DNA of 64,000 nucleotides from Conyzicola nivalis (GTDB lineage Bacteria > Actinomycetota > Actinomycetes > Actinomycetales > Microbacteriaceae), in contig NZ_BMGB01000002.1 of the NCBI RefSeq assembly GCF_014639655.1, positions 558,001-622,000 of the forward strand. The letters run 5' to 3'. Shown piece by piece: positions 16,828 to 25,067 of this stretch. The notes below the pieces were generated by a model that had not been told where the DNA came from, ran no database searches, and saw only the letters and a list, made by a program, of their open reading frames with translations. The stretch's first letter is position 1. Each line of letters begins with the position of its first letter. The translations under genes were made by a program, and so were the position numbers.

Positions 16828-17909
16828 CCCTCACCGCACCCACCCGCACACAGACGCCCGACCCCGGCTCCGGCGCCACCGTCGAGCTGCGCGGCGTAGT
16901 CAAGACCTACGGCGCCGTGCAGGCGCTCTCCGGCATCGACCTCGTGATGCAGCCGGGGGAGTTCATCGCCCTGCTCGGCCCGTCCGGTTGCGGCAAGACG
17001 ACCGCACTGCGCGCGCTGTCCGGCCTCGAGACCATCGATTCGGGCAGCATCCTGATCGACGGCGTCGACGTGGCATCCACCCCCACCAACAAGCGCGACA
17101 TCGGCATGGTCTTCCAGTCGTATTCGCTCTTCCCGCACATGACGGTCATCGAGAACGTCGAATTCGGGCTCCGGATGCGCAGGGTCCCGAAGACCCAGCG
17201 CCGGGAGCGGGCGACCGACGCCCTCGAGATGGTCGGCCTCGGTGCCCACGGCACCCGTTTCGCGCACCAACTCTCCGGCGGCCAGCAGCAGCGCGTCGCG
17301 CTCGCGCGGGCCCTCGTCACCCGTCCCCGCGTGCTCCTGCTCGACGAGCCGCTCAGCGCCCTCGACGCGAAGGTGCGCGTGCAGCTGCGCGAGGAGATCC
17401 GCCGCATCACGCGCGATCTCGGTATCACCACGGTGTTCGTCACGCACGACCAGGAGGAGGCCCTCGCCGTCGCCGACCGGGTCGCCGTGATGCGGGCCGG
17501 CCGCATCGAGCAGATCGGCACGCCGCGCGAGTTGTACGCTACGCCCGTGAACCCGTTCGTGGCCGACTTCGTCGGGCTGACCAGCCGCATCCCCGGCGAC
17601 ATCGTCGACGGCGAGGTCGTGGTCTTCGGCGCCCGGCTGCCGCTGCTCGGCGAACCGCAGCCCGACGGCCCGGTGACCGCGCTCATCCGTCCGGAGGACG
17701 TGGCGCTCGCCACCGCCGACACCGAGGGCGCCCTCGCGGCGTCCGTCGTCGCCTCGAGTTTCCTCGGCTCGCTGCGCCGCACCGAGTTCCAGCTGCCCGA
17801 CGGAACGGTCATCGCGGTGCAGCACGACGTGAACGACGCCCCCGAGGTCGGAGACGGCGCGTTCCTCAGGCTGAAGAAGGCGCCGGTCGCCGCAAGCCCC
17901 CGCCACTAG
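16824..17909 (+). CDS. ABC transporter ATP-binding protein with TOBE domain, PotA-like
   Basis: 361 residues. Walker A GPSGCGKTT at 52-60, FQSYSLFPHMTV as Q-loop, LSGGQQQR signature, LLLDEPLSALDAKVR Walker B and the THDQEEA H-loop. After about residue 240 a TOBE-type regulatory domain follows (TALIRPEDVALA), which in this family binds regulators or substrate. Completes the four-gene PotDBCA-like importer, all joined by overlaps. Confidence 0.93.
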   Translation: MTLTAPTRTQTPDPGSGATVELRGVVKTYGAVQALSGIDLVMQPGEFIALLGPSGCGKTTALRALSGLETIDSGSILIDGVDVASTPTNKRDIGMVFQSYSLFPHMTVIENVEFGLRMRRVPKTQRRERATDALEMVGLGAHGTRFAHQLSGGQQQRVALARALVTRPRVLLLDEPLSALDAKVRVQLREEIRRITRDLGITTVFVTHDQEEALAVADRVAVMRAGRIEQIGTPRELYATPVNPFVADFVGLTSRIPGDIVDGEVVVFGARLPLLGEPQPDGPVTALIRPEDVALATADTEGALAASVVASSFLGSLRRTEFQLPDGTVIAVQHDVNDAPEVGDGAFLRLKKAPVAASPRH

Positions 17910-17934
17910 ATAGTTCAACCCGGCGCGGGAAACA

Positions 17935-17946
17935 TAGACTCGGGAA
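17935..17946 (+). promoter_or_regulatory. Leaderless-type promoter of AI-2E-family gene
   Basis: TAGACT then six bases then ATG; TTCAAC about 15 bases upstream is a poor -35. The gap between stop and start is 37 bases, so this promoter would separate the permease/ilvA pair from the Pot-like operon. Confidence 0.4.
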
Positions 17947-19113
17947 ATGCTCTTTCGATCGCGCCGCCCCGACGAGTCCGCAGCCCTCACGACCCCGCAA
18001 CTGACGGTCGACGCCGGGGAGCGGTCGCTGCCCGACGGCATGAAGATCGCCGGCGCGTGGGCGTGGCGGCTCCTCGCCGTCGCGGGCGTGCTCGTGGTGT
18101 TCGGGCTGCTCATCATCCAGCTGCGCGACATCGTGATCCCGCTGATGATCGCCGTGCTCGTCGCGGCGCTGCTGGTTCCCATCGTGCAGTTCCTCGTGCG
18201 CCACCGCTGGCCGAAGGCGCTCGCGGTCGCGGTCGCGCTGCTCGGGGCGATCGTCGTGATCACGGGGCTCATCTACCTCATCGTCTGGCAGATCCGTCAG
18301 GGCTACGGCGACATCCAGGAGCGGTCGATCACCGCCTACGAGGACTTCCAGACCTGGCTCAACACGACCTTCGGCATCAACTCCGACGAGTTCAACGGCT
18401 ACCTCGACGACGGTATCGCCGCGATCCAGGCCGACAGCTCGTCGCTCTGGTCGGGCGCGCTCACAGTGGGAACGACCGCGGGGCACTTCCTCGTCGGAGT
18501 GCTGCTCGTACTGTTCGCGACGCTGTTCATCCTCATCGACGGCAAGGGCATCTGGAACTGGGTCGTGCGCCTCTTCCCCCGCAAGGCACGCGCCGCCGTC
18601 GACGGTTCGGGCCACGCCGGCTGGATCACGCTCACCACCTTCGTCAAGGTGCAGATCTTCGTCGCCTTCGTCGACGCGGTCGGCATCGGCCTCGGCGCGT
18701 TCATCCTCGGGCTCCCGTTCGGCGGGTTCCCACTGGTCATCCCGATCACCATCGCGGTGTTCCTCGGCTCCTTCATCCCGGTGGTCGGCGCGGTCGTCAC
18801 CGGCACCATCGCGATCTTCGTGGCGCTCGTCTACCTCGGCCCGATCCAGGCGCTCGTGATGCTCGGCATCGTGCTGCTCGTGCAGCAGATCGAGGGCCAC
18901 GTTCTGCAGCCGCTCGTGATGGGCGCGGCCGTCAAGGTGCACCCGCTCGCCGTGGTCTTCGCGGTCGCCGCCGGCTCGGGAGTCGCGGGCATTATCGGGG
19001 CGCTGTTCGCGGTACCGTTGGTGGCAACGCTCAATGTCATGGTGACCTATATCGCGAGCGGAAAATGGCGCAACACCACGCGTCCCGGGTTGAAAGAAGC
19101 TATCAAGCAATGA
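17947..19113 (+). CDS. AI-2E family transporter (PerM/YdiK-type permease)
   Basis: 388 residues with about eight hydrophobic helices and the family marks: an N-terminal pair of helices (about 40-65 and 70-105), an extracytoplasmic domain, and the C-terminal PLVMGAAVKVHPLAVVFAVAAGSGVAGIIGALFAVPL motif region. Members export autoinducer-2 or act as Na+/H+ or auxin exporters; here the substrate is unknown. The gene overlaps ilvA by 4 bases (ATGA), an arrangement that may mean a link with amino acid metabolism or just shared transcription. Confidence 0.88.
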   Translation: MLFRSRRPDESAALTTPQLTVDAGERSLPDGMKIAGAWAWRLLAVAGVLVVFGLLIIQLRDIVIPLMIAVLVAALLVPIVQFLVRHRWPKALAVAVALLGAIVVITGLIYLIVWQIRQGYGDIQERSITAYEDFQTWLNTTFGINSDEFNGYLDDGIAAIQADSSSLWSGALTVGTTAGHFLVGVLLVLFATLFILIDGKGIWNWVVRLFPRKARAAVDGSGHAGWITLTTFVKVQIFVAFVDAVGIGLGAFILGLPFGGFPLVIPITIAVFLGSFIPVVGAVVTGTIAIFVALVYLGPIQALVMLGIVLLVQQIEGHVLQPLVMGAAVKVHPLAVVFAVAAGSGVAGIIGALFAVPLVATLNVMVTYIASGKWRNTTRPGLKEAIKQ

Positions 19114-20348
19114 CGGACATCTCCCTCATCGGGCCCACACTGGCCGATTTCGAGGGAGCGCGCAGCATCGTCTCCCACGTGGCAGACGTCACCCCCATGG
19201 AATCGGCGCGCTTTATGGCGGAGGTCCTCGGATCGCCCGTCTACCTCAAGTGCGAGAACCTGCAGCGCACCGGCTCCTACAAGATCCGCGGCGCCTACAA
19301 CCGGCTCGCGCGGCTGTCCGACGAGGAGAAGGCGCGCGGTGTCGTGGCCGCCTCCGCCGGAAACCACGCCCAGGGCGTCGCCTTCGCCGCCCGTGAGCTC
19401 GGCATCAAGGCCACGATATTCATGCCCGTCGGCGTGCCGCAGCCGAAGCTCGCCGCCACCCGCGGCTACGGCGCCGACGTCGTGCTGCGCGGCACCACCG
19501 TCGAAGAGCCGCTGCGGGCCGCGGCCGAGTTCGCCGAGAAGACCGGCGCCGTGCTCATCCCGCCCTTCGACCACGTCGACGTGGTCACCGGCCAGGGCAC
19601 GCTCGGGCTCGAGATCCTCGACCAGGTGTCCGACCCCGACACGGTCATCGTGCCGATCGGCGGAGGCGGGCTCGCGTCCGGCGTCGCCAGCGTGATGAAA
19701 CAGCGTGCGGCCCTCGAGGGGCGCACGGTGCGCATCATCGGCGTGCAGGCCTCCAACGCGGCCCCGTACCCGCTCTCGCTGCAGAACGGCTACATCACGG
19801 CGGTGAAGACGCTGCCGACGATCGCCGACGGCATCAACGTCGCACGCCCGGGCGTGCTGAACTTCGCCATGGTCACCGAGTACGTCGACGAGGTCATCAC
19901 CGTCGACGACGACCTCATCGCCCGGGCCATGCTGCTGCTGCTGGAACGCGGCAAGCTCGTGGTGGAACCGGCCGGTGCCGTGGGCGTCGCCGCGATCCTC
20001 AGCGGCCAGGTGAGGAACGCCGGGAAGACCGTCGTGGTGCTCAGCGGCGGAAACATCGACCCGATGATGATGGAGCGCGTCATCAGCCACGGCCTCGCGG
20101 CGTCGGAACGCTACCTCAAACTGCGCATCCCGCTGCCCGACCGCCCCGGCCAGCTCGCGCGCACGGCGGCACTCGTCGCCGAGGCCAACGCGAACGTCGT
20201 TGAGGTGCTGCACACGCGGCACGGCGACGGCATGCAGTTCAGCCAGGTCGAGCTCGAGCTGCACATCGAGACGCGCGGACCAGAGCACGCTCAAGAGGTG
20301 CTCACCCGGCTGCGCGACGAGGGCTACGAGCCGCGCGTCGACTTCTAG
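19110..20348 (+). CDS. ilvA: Threonine ammonia-lyase (threonine deaminase) with C-terminal ACT domain
   Basis: 412 residues. PLP lysine is Lys58 in the motif GSYKIRGA; the phosphate-binding glycine loop is GGGGLASGVA near 190. Residues from about 330 form one ACT-like domain (LPDRPGQLARTAALVAE). This length and single ACT domain match the short, catabolic-type enzyme (TdcB-like, TIGR01127) rather than the two-ACT biosynthetic form. It turns threonine into 2-oxobutanoate and ammonia in the cytosol, feeding isoleucine synthesis or catabolism. Translationally coupled to the permease upstream. Confidence 0.93.
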   Translation: MTDISLIGPTLADFEGARSIVSHVADVTPMESARFMAEVLGSPVYLKCENLQRTGSYKIRGAYNRLARLSDEEKARGVVAASAGNHAQGVAFAARELGIKATIFMPVGVPQPKLAATRGYGADVVLRGTTVEEPLRAAAEFAEKTGAVLIPPFDHVDVVTGQGTLGLEILDQVSDPDTVIVPIGGGGLASGVASVMKQRAALEGRTVRIIGVQASNAAPYPLSLQNGYITAVKTLPTIADGINVARPGVLNFAMVTEYVDEVITVDDDLIARAMLLLLERGKLVVEPAGAVGVAAILSGQVRNAGKTVVVLSGGNIDPMMMERVISHGLAASERYLKLRIPLPDRPGQLARTAALVAEANANVVEVLHTRHGDGMQFSQVELELHIETRGPEHAQEVLTRLRDEGYEPRVDF

Positions 20349-20359
20349 CCGATCGGTCC

Positions 20360-20394
20360 CTGAGCCTGTCGAAGGGACGCTTCGACGCGCTCAG
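20360..20394. repeat. REP-like stem-loop between ilvA and greA
   Basis: Arms CTGAGCCTGTCGAAG and CTTCGACGCGCTCAG pair over 15 positions with two mismatches around a 5-base loop. The CCTGAGCCTGTCGAAGGG core is a widespread dispersed palindrome in high-GC bacteria. It lies between convergent genes and may act as a two-way terminator. Confidence 0.6.
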
Positions 20395-20407
20395 CGAGCG
20401 ATGAGCG

Positions 20408-20896
20408 CTACGGCGTGTACGTCTCCACCGCGATGATCTCGACGGTGATCGACTTGCCGTTGGGGGCGGTGTAGCTGGTCGACTCGCCGACCTTCTTGCC
20501 GAGGATGGCGACGCCGAGCGGGCTGCCCTCGCTGTAGACGTCGAGGTCGGCGTCTCCCACGATCTCGCGGCTGCCGAGCAGGAACACGCTCTTGTCGCCG
20601 AGGATGTTCGCCGTGATCACGGTGCCGGGTTCGACCACGCCGCTCGACTGGGGGGCCTCGCCGACGTTGGCGTGGCGCAGCAGTTCGGTGAGCACCCGGA
20701 TGCGGGCCTCGATCTTGCCCTGCTCCTCTTTCGCGGCGTGGTAGCCGCCGTTCTCCTTGAGGTCGCCCTCTTCGCGCGCGATCTCGATCTTCTTCGCGAT
20801 CTCGAGGCGCCCTTCGCTCGAAAGGTGCTCGAGTTCTGCACTGCGGCGATCGAACGCCTCCTGGGTCAACCAGGTGACTGAACCGTCGTTAGTCAC
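20408..20896 (-). CDS. greA: Transcription elongation factor GreA
   Basis: 162 residues. N-terminal coiled coil (about 10-78) with the tip motif REEGDLKENGGYHAAKEEQ, whose acidic residues enter the polymerase channel and stimulate cleavage of backtracked RNA; C-terminal FKBP-like domain ends with the ILGKKVGESTSYTAPNG motif. GTG start with a good AAGGAGAG site upstream. A TATAAC -10 lies at 20944-20939 on the minus strand. Confidence 0.95.
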   Translation of the reverse strand: MTNDGSVTWLTQEAFDRRSAELEHLSSEGRLEIAKKIEIAREEGDLKENGGYHAAKEEQGKIEARIRVLTELLRHANVGEAPQSSGVVEPGTVITANILGDKSVFLLGSREIVGDADLDVYSEGSPLGVAILGKKVGESTSYTAPNGKSITVEIIAVETYTP

Positions 20897-20938
20897 AATG
20901 CTCTCCTTAGTCGTACGGATGGGGCCCGTGTACAGGCC

Positions 20939-20944
20939 GTTATA
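20939..20944 (-). promoter_or_regulatory. -10 element of greA
   Basis: TATAAC on the minus strand, about 43 bases before the GTG of greA. The -35 position falls in the terminator hairpin of the upstream gene and has no good match. Confidence 0.35.
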
Positions 20945-20950
20945 CAGATG

Positions 20951-20976
20951 AAGACCGGTCGGTGCCGACCGGTCTT
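20951..20976. terminator. Hairpin terminator after DUF4307 gene
   Basis: AAGACCGGTCGG-TG-CCGACCGGTCTT, twelve perfect base pairs. It lies 20 bases past the DUF4307 stop on the minus strand and before greA. No U-run follows, as is usual in actinobacteria. Confidence 0.75.
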
Positions 20977-20996
20977 GTGGGGCGAATCGATCAAGA

Positions 20997-21413
20997 CTAT
21001 GTGAGCCAGCAGCGGTATATCAACCCGGTCACGGCGAGCTCGGTCGTGCGGATCTCCGCGCCGAGGGTGCGCACGCGGCGATCCGAGGCCGGCACGTCGA
21101 CTATGTTCCAGCCGACGATCGCGAAGGTCGAGTTCTGCGCCTGCAGAGCGCAGCTCATTGTCGAGCCGGGTGCCACGGTCAACTGGTACCGCACCTGCAC
21201 GAGCGTGTCGTCGACGACCGTGTGGCCGGTGTCGACCACTTCGAAGTCGGAGTTCGCGCTGAGCAGCCCGCCCCAGACGAGCCAGGCCACGAGCGCCACG
21301 ACGAACGCGATCGCCGTGCCGATCACGATGCCGCGCGTGCGCCGGACGTTGCCGCGAGTGCGACCGTAGCGTCGGTCGAGCTCGGCGGCAGTGTCCTGCG
21401 CGGTTGATGACAC
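20997..21413 (-). CDS. DUF4307 membrane protein
   Basis: 138 residues. Polar N-terminus with ELDRRYGRTR, one membrane helix (about 29-50) and an external C-terminal domain of about 85 residues (VRYQLTVAPGSTMSCALQAQNSTFAIVGWNIVDVP). This matches DUF4307, a single-pass actinobacterial protein found between greA and mca in many genomes. Two cysteines lie in the external domain and may pair. GTG start. Divergent from mca. Function unknown. Confidence 0.85.
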   Translation of the reverse strand: MSSTAQDTAAELDRRYGRTRGNVRRTRGIVIGTAIAFVVALVAWLVWGGLLSANSDFEVVDTGHTVVDDTLVQVRYQLTVAPGSTMSCALQAQNSTFAIVGWNIVDVPASDRRVRTLGAEIRTTELAVTGLIYRCWLT

Positions 21414-21439
21414 GAGAGCTCCAGATGCTGCGGTTAGTC

Positions 21440-21470
21440 TTGACTACAGGCTTTGTCCTCAAGGGTATTC
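21440..21470 (+). promoter_or_regulatory. Possible promoter of mca
   Basis: TTGACT at 21440-21445 is a good -35. The best -10 is weak (GTATTC at 21465-21470, spacer 19). It lies in the 76-base gap between the divergent DUF4307 and mca genes. AGGAG at 21481-21485 is the ribosome site. Confidence 0.3.
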
Positions 21471-21489
21471 GATCGGCGCTAGGAGTTCG

Positions 21490-22365
21490 GTGACACTGCG
21501 GCTGCTGGCGGTCCACGCCCACCCCGACGACGAGTCGAGCAAGGGCGCCGCGACCTACGCCTACTATCGCGACCGCGGCGTCGACGTGACCGTCGTCAGC
21601 TGCACGGGCGGCGAACGCGGCGACATCCAGAACCCGGCCCTCGAGGCGACGGCGATGGCCGACCGCGACATGTCCGGACTCCGCCGCATCGAGATGGCCC
21701 GCGCGCAGGCGTTTATGGGCATCGACCACCGCTGGCTCGGCTACCTCGACTCGGGACTGCCCGAGAACGGCGAGGCGCTCCAGCCGCAGAGCTTCGCGAT
21801 GACGCCGCTCGAGATCTCGGGGGTGCCGCTCGTCAAGGTCATCCGCGAGCTGCGGCCGCACGTCGTGATCACCTACGACGAGAACGGCGGGTACCCGCAC
21901 CCCGACCACATCCGCGCCCACGAGGTGACGATGTGGGCGTTGGCCGCGGCGGCCGACGCGGCGCAGCTGCCCGAGTGGGGCGCGGCCTGGACCGTGAGCA
22001 AGCTGTACTACGACCGCATCATCAGCCCGCAGCGCTTCCGCGCGGTCTACGACGCGATGGTGTCGAAGGCCCCGGATCATCCGCTGCTCGCATCTTTGGA
22101 AGAGATGAAGGGGTGGATGACGCAGCGGGGCGAGTCGAACCTGACCACCCAGATCGCCGTCGGCGACTTCTTCGACGTGCGCGACAGCGCGCTTCGCGCC
22201 CACGCCAGCCAGGTTGCGTCCGACAGCCCCTACTTCTTCTGGCCCAACGAGATCCAGCAGGCCGTGTGGCCCTGGGAAGACTTCGAACTTGTGCGCTCGA
22301 GCGTCGACACGACGCTGCCCGAGACCGACCTGTTCGCCGGAATCACCGATGAGGACGAACAATGA
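21490..22365 (+). CDS. mca: Mycothiol S-conjugate amidase
   Basis: 291 residues, standard for Mca. The zinc motif AHPDDESSKGAA is at 10-21 and a second HPDH lies at about 137-140. Mca cleaves mycothiol conjugates of electrophiles, releasing a mercapturic acid for export and glucosaminyl-inositol for recycling, a key detoxification step limited to actinobacteria. GTG start behind AGGAG is preferred to an upstream in-frame start that would add 33 residues lacking homology and overlap DUF4307. The paralogue MshB is shorter on conserved substrate loops; gene neighbourhood (greA, DUF4307, small membrane protein) supports Mca. Confidence 0.93.
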   Translation: MTLRLLAVHAHPDDESSKGAATYAYYRDRGVDVTVVSCTGGERGDIQNPALEATAMADRDMSGLRRIEMARAQAFMGIDHRWLGYLDSGLPENGEALQPQSFAMTPLEISGVPLVKVIRELRPHVVITYDENGGYPHPDHIRAHEVTMWALAAAADAAQLPEWGAAWTVSKLYYDRIISPQRFRAVYDAMVSKAPDHPLLASLEEMKGWMTQRGESNLTTQIAVGDFFDVRDSALRAHASQVASDSPYFFWPNEIQQAVWPWEDFELVRSSVDTTLPETDLFAGITDEDEQ

Positions 22366-22649
22366 CCCCACTGACCACAGTCCTGAGCGACACCGCACTG
22401 CGAGCCGGCGTGTGGCTGACCACTAACACGACCCCGAGCCCGTCGCCGACCTTCGGCTCGTACACCGGCGACGAAGACCTGATCACGCCGGGCTGGATCG
22501 GCTTCGCGATCACCTTCCTGATCATGGCCGCGACCGTGCTGCTGGTGCTCGACATGACCCGCCGGGTGCGCCGCACGCGCTACCGCGGAGAGATCCGCGA
22601 GCGGCTCGAGGCCGAAGCCGCGGCCGAAGACTCGGCGAAGCCGGAATAA
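22362..22649 (+). CDS. Small single-pass membrane protein downstream of mca
   Basis: 95 residues. A Thr/Ser/Pro-rich N-terminal part (TTNTTPSPSPTF), one membrane helix (about 46-66, WIGFAITFLIMAATVLLVLDM) and a charged cytoplasmic tail rich in R and E. ATG overlaps the mca stop (ATGA). A gene of this kind follows mca in mycobacteria and many other actinobacteria; its function is not known, but coupling hints at a role in mycothiol-linked export or membrane placement of Mca. Confidence 0.8.
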   Translation: MTPLTTVLSDTALRAGVWLTTNTTPSPSPTFGSYTGDEDLITPGWIGFAITFLIMAATVLLVLDMTRRVRRTRYRGEIRERLEAEAAAEDSAKPE

Positions 22650-22656
22650 ACCCGCC

Positions 22657-22684
22657 CGCCCCGCGGCTTGAACGACACGGGGCG
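22657..22684. terminator. Possible terminator of the mca operon
   Basis: CGCCCCG and CGGGGCG arms (seven perfect pairs) around a 14-base loop, eight bases past the stop of the small membrane protein. Confidence 0.4.
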
Positions 22685-22692
22685 ACACATGA

Positions 22693-22721
22693 TTTCGTGC
22701 GCCCGTCCGTGTGACACGAAA
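22693..22721. promoter_or_regulatory. Inverted repeat just before DUF1684 gene
   Basis: TTTCGTG-N15-CACGAAA with seven perfect pairs, ending 11 bases before the ATG. A smaller palindrome CGTGTgACACG is nested inside. It covers the place where promoter or ribosome site should be, so it may be an operator or an RNA switch; no binding protein is known. Confidence 0.4.
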
Positions 22722-22732
22722 ATGAGCTGACA

Positions 22733-23494
22733 ATGACTATCTCCCTCGATGAGCCACGTTCGGATGCGCCCGCCGAATACACCGCCTGGCGCAGCGCGCG
22801 GCTCGCAGCCGTGACCTCCGCCACCGGCAACCTCTCGCTCGTCGAGACGCGCTGGCTGCCCGCCGAGGCCGACCCCGCGGCCGAGTTCGCCGCGGCCACT
22901 GCCGCCGCGCCCGCCACGGTCACGGTCACCGCCCTGCAGCGCAGCAACCTCGACACCGGCGAGCCCGAGCACGGCCTGCGGTTCTGGGACGCCGCCGCGC
23001 CCGCGATCCAGGCCTTCGACACCATCTCGGCCTTCCCGTACGACCCCGACTGGGTCGTCGAGGCGACCTTCACCCCGGTGGCGGGCGACCGTACGATCCC
23101 GTTCGAGCACATCAGGGACAACGGCGGAAGCCGCGAGCTCGTCGTTCCCGGCGACATCACCTTCAGCCGCGACGGCGTCGACCACTCGCTCAGCGCCTTC
23201 GACGACGACGGCACGCTGCTGCTCGTCTTCGGCGACGCCACCAATCGCCGCGACGACGACACCGCCACCTACTCCGCCGGCCGCTTCCTCTTCGTGCCGC
23301 GTTCCGACGGCGCGGGCTTCGGCGACGCCGGCCCCGTCACGCTCGACTTCAACCGCGCGTTCGTGCCGCCGTGCGGCTTCTCGGTGCAGTACAACTGCCC
23401 GATGCCGCCCGCGCAGAACCGGTTCGCCGGCGCGATCGAGGCGGGGGAGCGCAACGTCGTCTTCACCGGCGCCTTCGACATCTACGCGCTCTGA
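22733..23494 (+). CDS. DUF1684 domain protein
   Basis: 253 residues, cytosolic. The C-terminal half has the DUF1684 signature: FNRAFVPPCGFSVQYNCPMPP, with two cysteines and the closing NRFAGAIEAGER motif. The N-terminal part has YTAWRSARLAAVTSATGNLSLVE, also typical. Function of the family is unknown; structures show a beta-rich fold. It ends 31 bases before a dipeptide-type ABC importer and may be its first operon gene, which could point to metabolism of the imported compound. Confidence 0.85.
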   Translation: MTISLDEPRSDAPAEYTAWRSARLAAVTSATGNLSLVETRWLPAEADPAAEFAAATAAAPATVTVTALQRSNLDTGEPEHGLRFWDAAAPAIQAFDTISAFPYDPDWVVEATFTPVAGDRTIPFEHIRDNGGSRELVVPGDITFSRDGVDHSLSAFDDDGTLLLVFGDATNRRDDDTATYSAGRFLFVPRSDGAGFGDAGPVTLDFNRAFVPPCGFSVQYNCPMPPAQNRFAGAIEAGERNVVFTGAFDIYAL

Positions 23495-23525
23495 CCTTCA
23501 CCCCCACACAGCACACAGGAGCACC

Positions 23526-25016
23526 ATGAAAAAGCCCATAGCGTTCGTCGCACTCGGTCTCGCAGCGACCCTCTCGCTCGCCGGCTGCGCGAGCGGCGCC
23601 GACTCGTCGTCCGAGGGCGACTCGACGGTCGAAATCGGTTCGCTCTACGAGCCGCAGAACCTCAGCAACGTCAGGGGCGGCGGCCAGGGTGTCACCGAGG
23701 CGTTCAACGGAAACGTGTACGAGGGCCTCTACAAGCTCACCGACGACGGCGAGGTCGAGCCGCTGCTCGCCGAGAGCAATACCGTGAGCGACGACGGACT
23801 CACCTACACGTTCACGCTGCGCGACGGCGTGACCTTCCACTCCGGCAAGGAACTCACCTCCAGCGACGTCAAGGCGAGCATCGAGTCGGTTCTCGCCGAA
23901 GACTCGCAGTCGGCCCGCAAGAGCAGCTTCGGTGCGGTTCAGACCATCGAGACCCCGGATGACTCGACGGTCGTGGTCACGCTGGCGGAACGCTCGATCT
24001 CCTTCGTCTACAACCTCAGCTACGTCTGGATCGTCAACGCCGACGCTGTCGACCCGGAGACCACGGAGGACGGCACCGGCCCGTACACCCTCGACGAGTG
24101 GAAGCGCGGCAGCTCGCTCAGCCTGACCGCTTTCGCCGACTACTGGGGGGACGCGGCATCCAACGACGAAGTCGTCTTCACCTACTTCACCGACGCGACG
24201 GCCCTCAGCAACGCACTGCTGACGGGCGAGGTCGACATCGTGACGAGCGTGCAGAGCCCCGACGCCCTCACCCAGTTCACCGACAACGCCGACTACGTGG
24301 TCAGCGACGGCGAGTCGACCACGAAGGAGATCCTGGTCTTCAACGACCGGGTCGCCCCGTTCGACAACGTCGACGTGCGTAAGGCCGTGTACTCCGCGAT
24401 CGACACGAAGAAGCTGCTCAACTCGATCTGGGGCGACTACGGCACCCTGATCGGATCGATGGTGCCGCCCACCGACCCGTGGTACGAAGACCTCACGCAG
24501 GAGAACCCGTACGACCTCGACCTCGCGAAGCAGCTGCTCGCATCGGGCGGTCAGCCCGACGGCTTCGAGTTCACCCTCGACACCCCCAGCTACGACCCGC
24601 ACCCCGCCGTCGCCGAGTTCGTGAAGAGCGAGCTCGCCAAGATCGGCGTCACCGTGAACATCAACACCATCAGCAGCGACGAGTGGTACACCAAGGTCTA
24701 CAAGGCCCAGGACTTCACCGCGACGCTGCAGGAGCACGTGAACGACCGCGACGTGGTCTGGTACGGCAACCCCGACTTCTACTGGGGCTACAACAACCCG
24801 CAGGTGACCACCTGGGTCGACGAGGCCGAGGCGTCGGCGACGACCGACGAGCAGACCGAGAAGCTGCGACAGGTGAACGAGCAGATCGCGGCCGACGCCG
24901 CGAGCGTCTGGCTCTACCTGTACCCGCAGATCGTCGTGGCGGCGAGCGACGTCAGCGGATACCCGGTGAACGGCCTCAACTCGCAGTTCTACGTCTACGA
25001 CATCGTCGTCGAGTAG
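23526..25016 (+). CDS. ABC transporter substrate-binding lipoprotein, DppA/OppA family
   Basis: 496 residues, family 5 solute-binding protein. Lipobox SLAGC with Cys21. Marks include GVTEAFNGNVYEGLYKLTDDGEVEPLLAES and FTFTLRDGVTFHSGKELTSSDVKASIE, the SBP_bac_5 signature region. It should bind dipeptides, oligopeptides, nickel or a sugar-like ligand outside the cell. AGGAG lies just before the ATG. First of five contiguous genes that make a full importer; a strong hairpin separates it from the permeases and should let it be made in excess. Confidence 0.92.
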   Translation: MKKPIAFVALGLAATLSLAGCASGADSSSEGDSTVEIGSLYEPQNLSNVRGGGQGVTEAFNGNVYEGLYKLTDDGEVEPLLAESNTVSDDGLTYTFTLRDGVTFHSGKELTSSDVKASIESVLAEDSQSARKSSFGAVQTIETPDDSTVVVTLAERSISFVYNLSYVWIVNADAVDPETTEDGTGPYTLDEWKRGSSLSLTAFADYWGDAASNDEVVFTYFTDATALSNALLTGEVDIVTSVQSPDALTQFTDNADYVVSDGESTTKEILVFNDRVAPFDNVDVRKAVYSAIDTKKLLNSIWGDYGTLIGSMVPPTDPWYEDLTQENPYDLDLAKQLLASGGQPDGFEFTLDTPSYDPHPAVAEFVKSELAKIGVTVNINTISSDEWYTKVYKAQDFTATLQEHVNDRDVVWYGNPDFYWGYNNPQVTTWVDEAEASATTDEQTEKLRQVNEQIAADAASVWLYLYPQIVVAASDVSGYPVNGLNSQFYVYDIVVE

Positions 25017-25027
25017 CCCTCTTCTGC

Positions 25028-25057
25028 GGCTAGCCCGCCCGCTGCGGCGGGCTAGCC
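25028..25057. terminator. Intercistronic hairpin (attenuator) between dppA-like and dppB-like genes
   Basis: GGCTAGCCCGCC-N6-GGCGGGCTAGCC: twelve perfect GC-rich pairs, 11 bases past the binding-protein stop. Partial termination or 3' protection here would raise binding-protein mRNA over permease mRNA, a known pattern for ABC importers. Confidence 0.7.
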
Positions 25058-25067
25058 TTGAGGTCGC

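Noticed and set aside
21391-21489. 33-residue longer start for Mca
   Set aside because: The extension overlaps the divergent DUF4307 gene, has no family likeness, and an AGGAG site directs the GTG at 21490.
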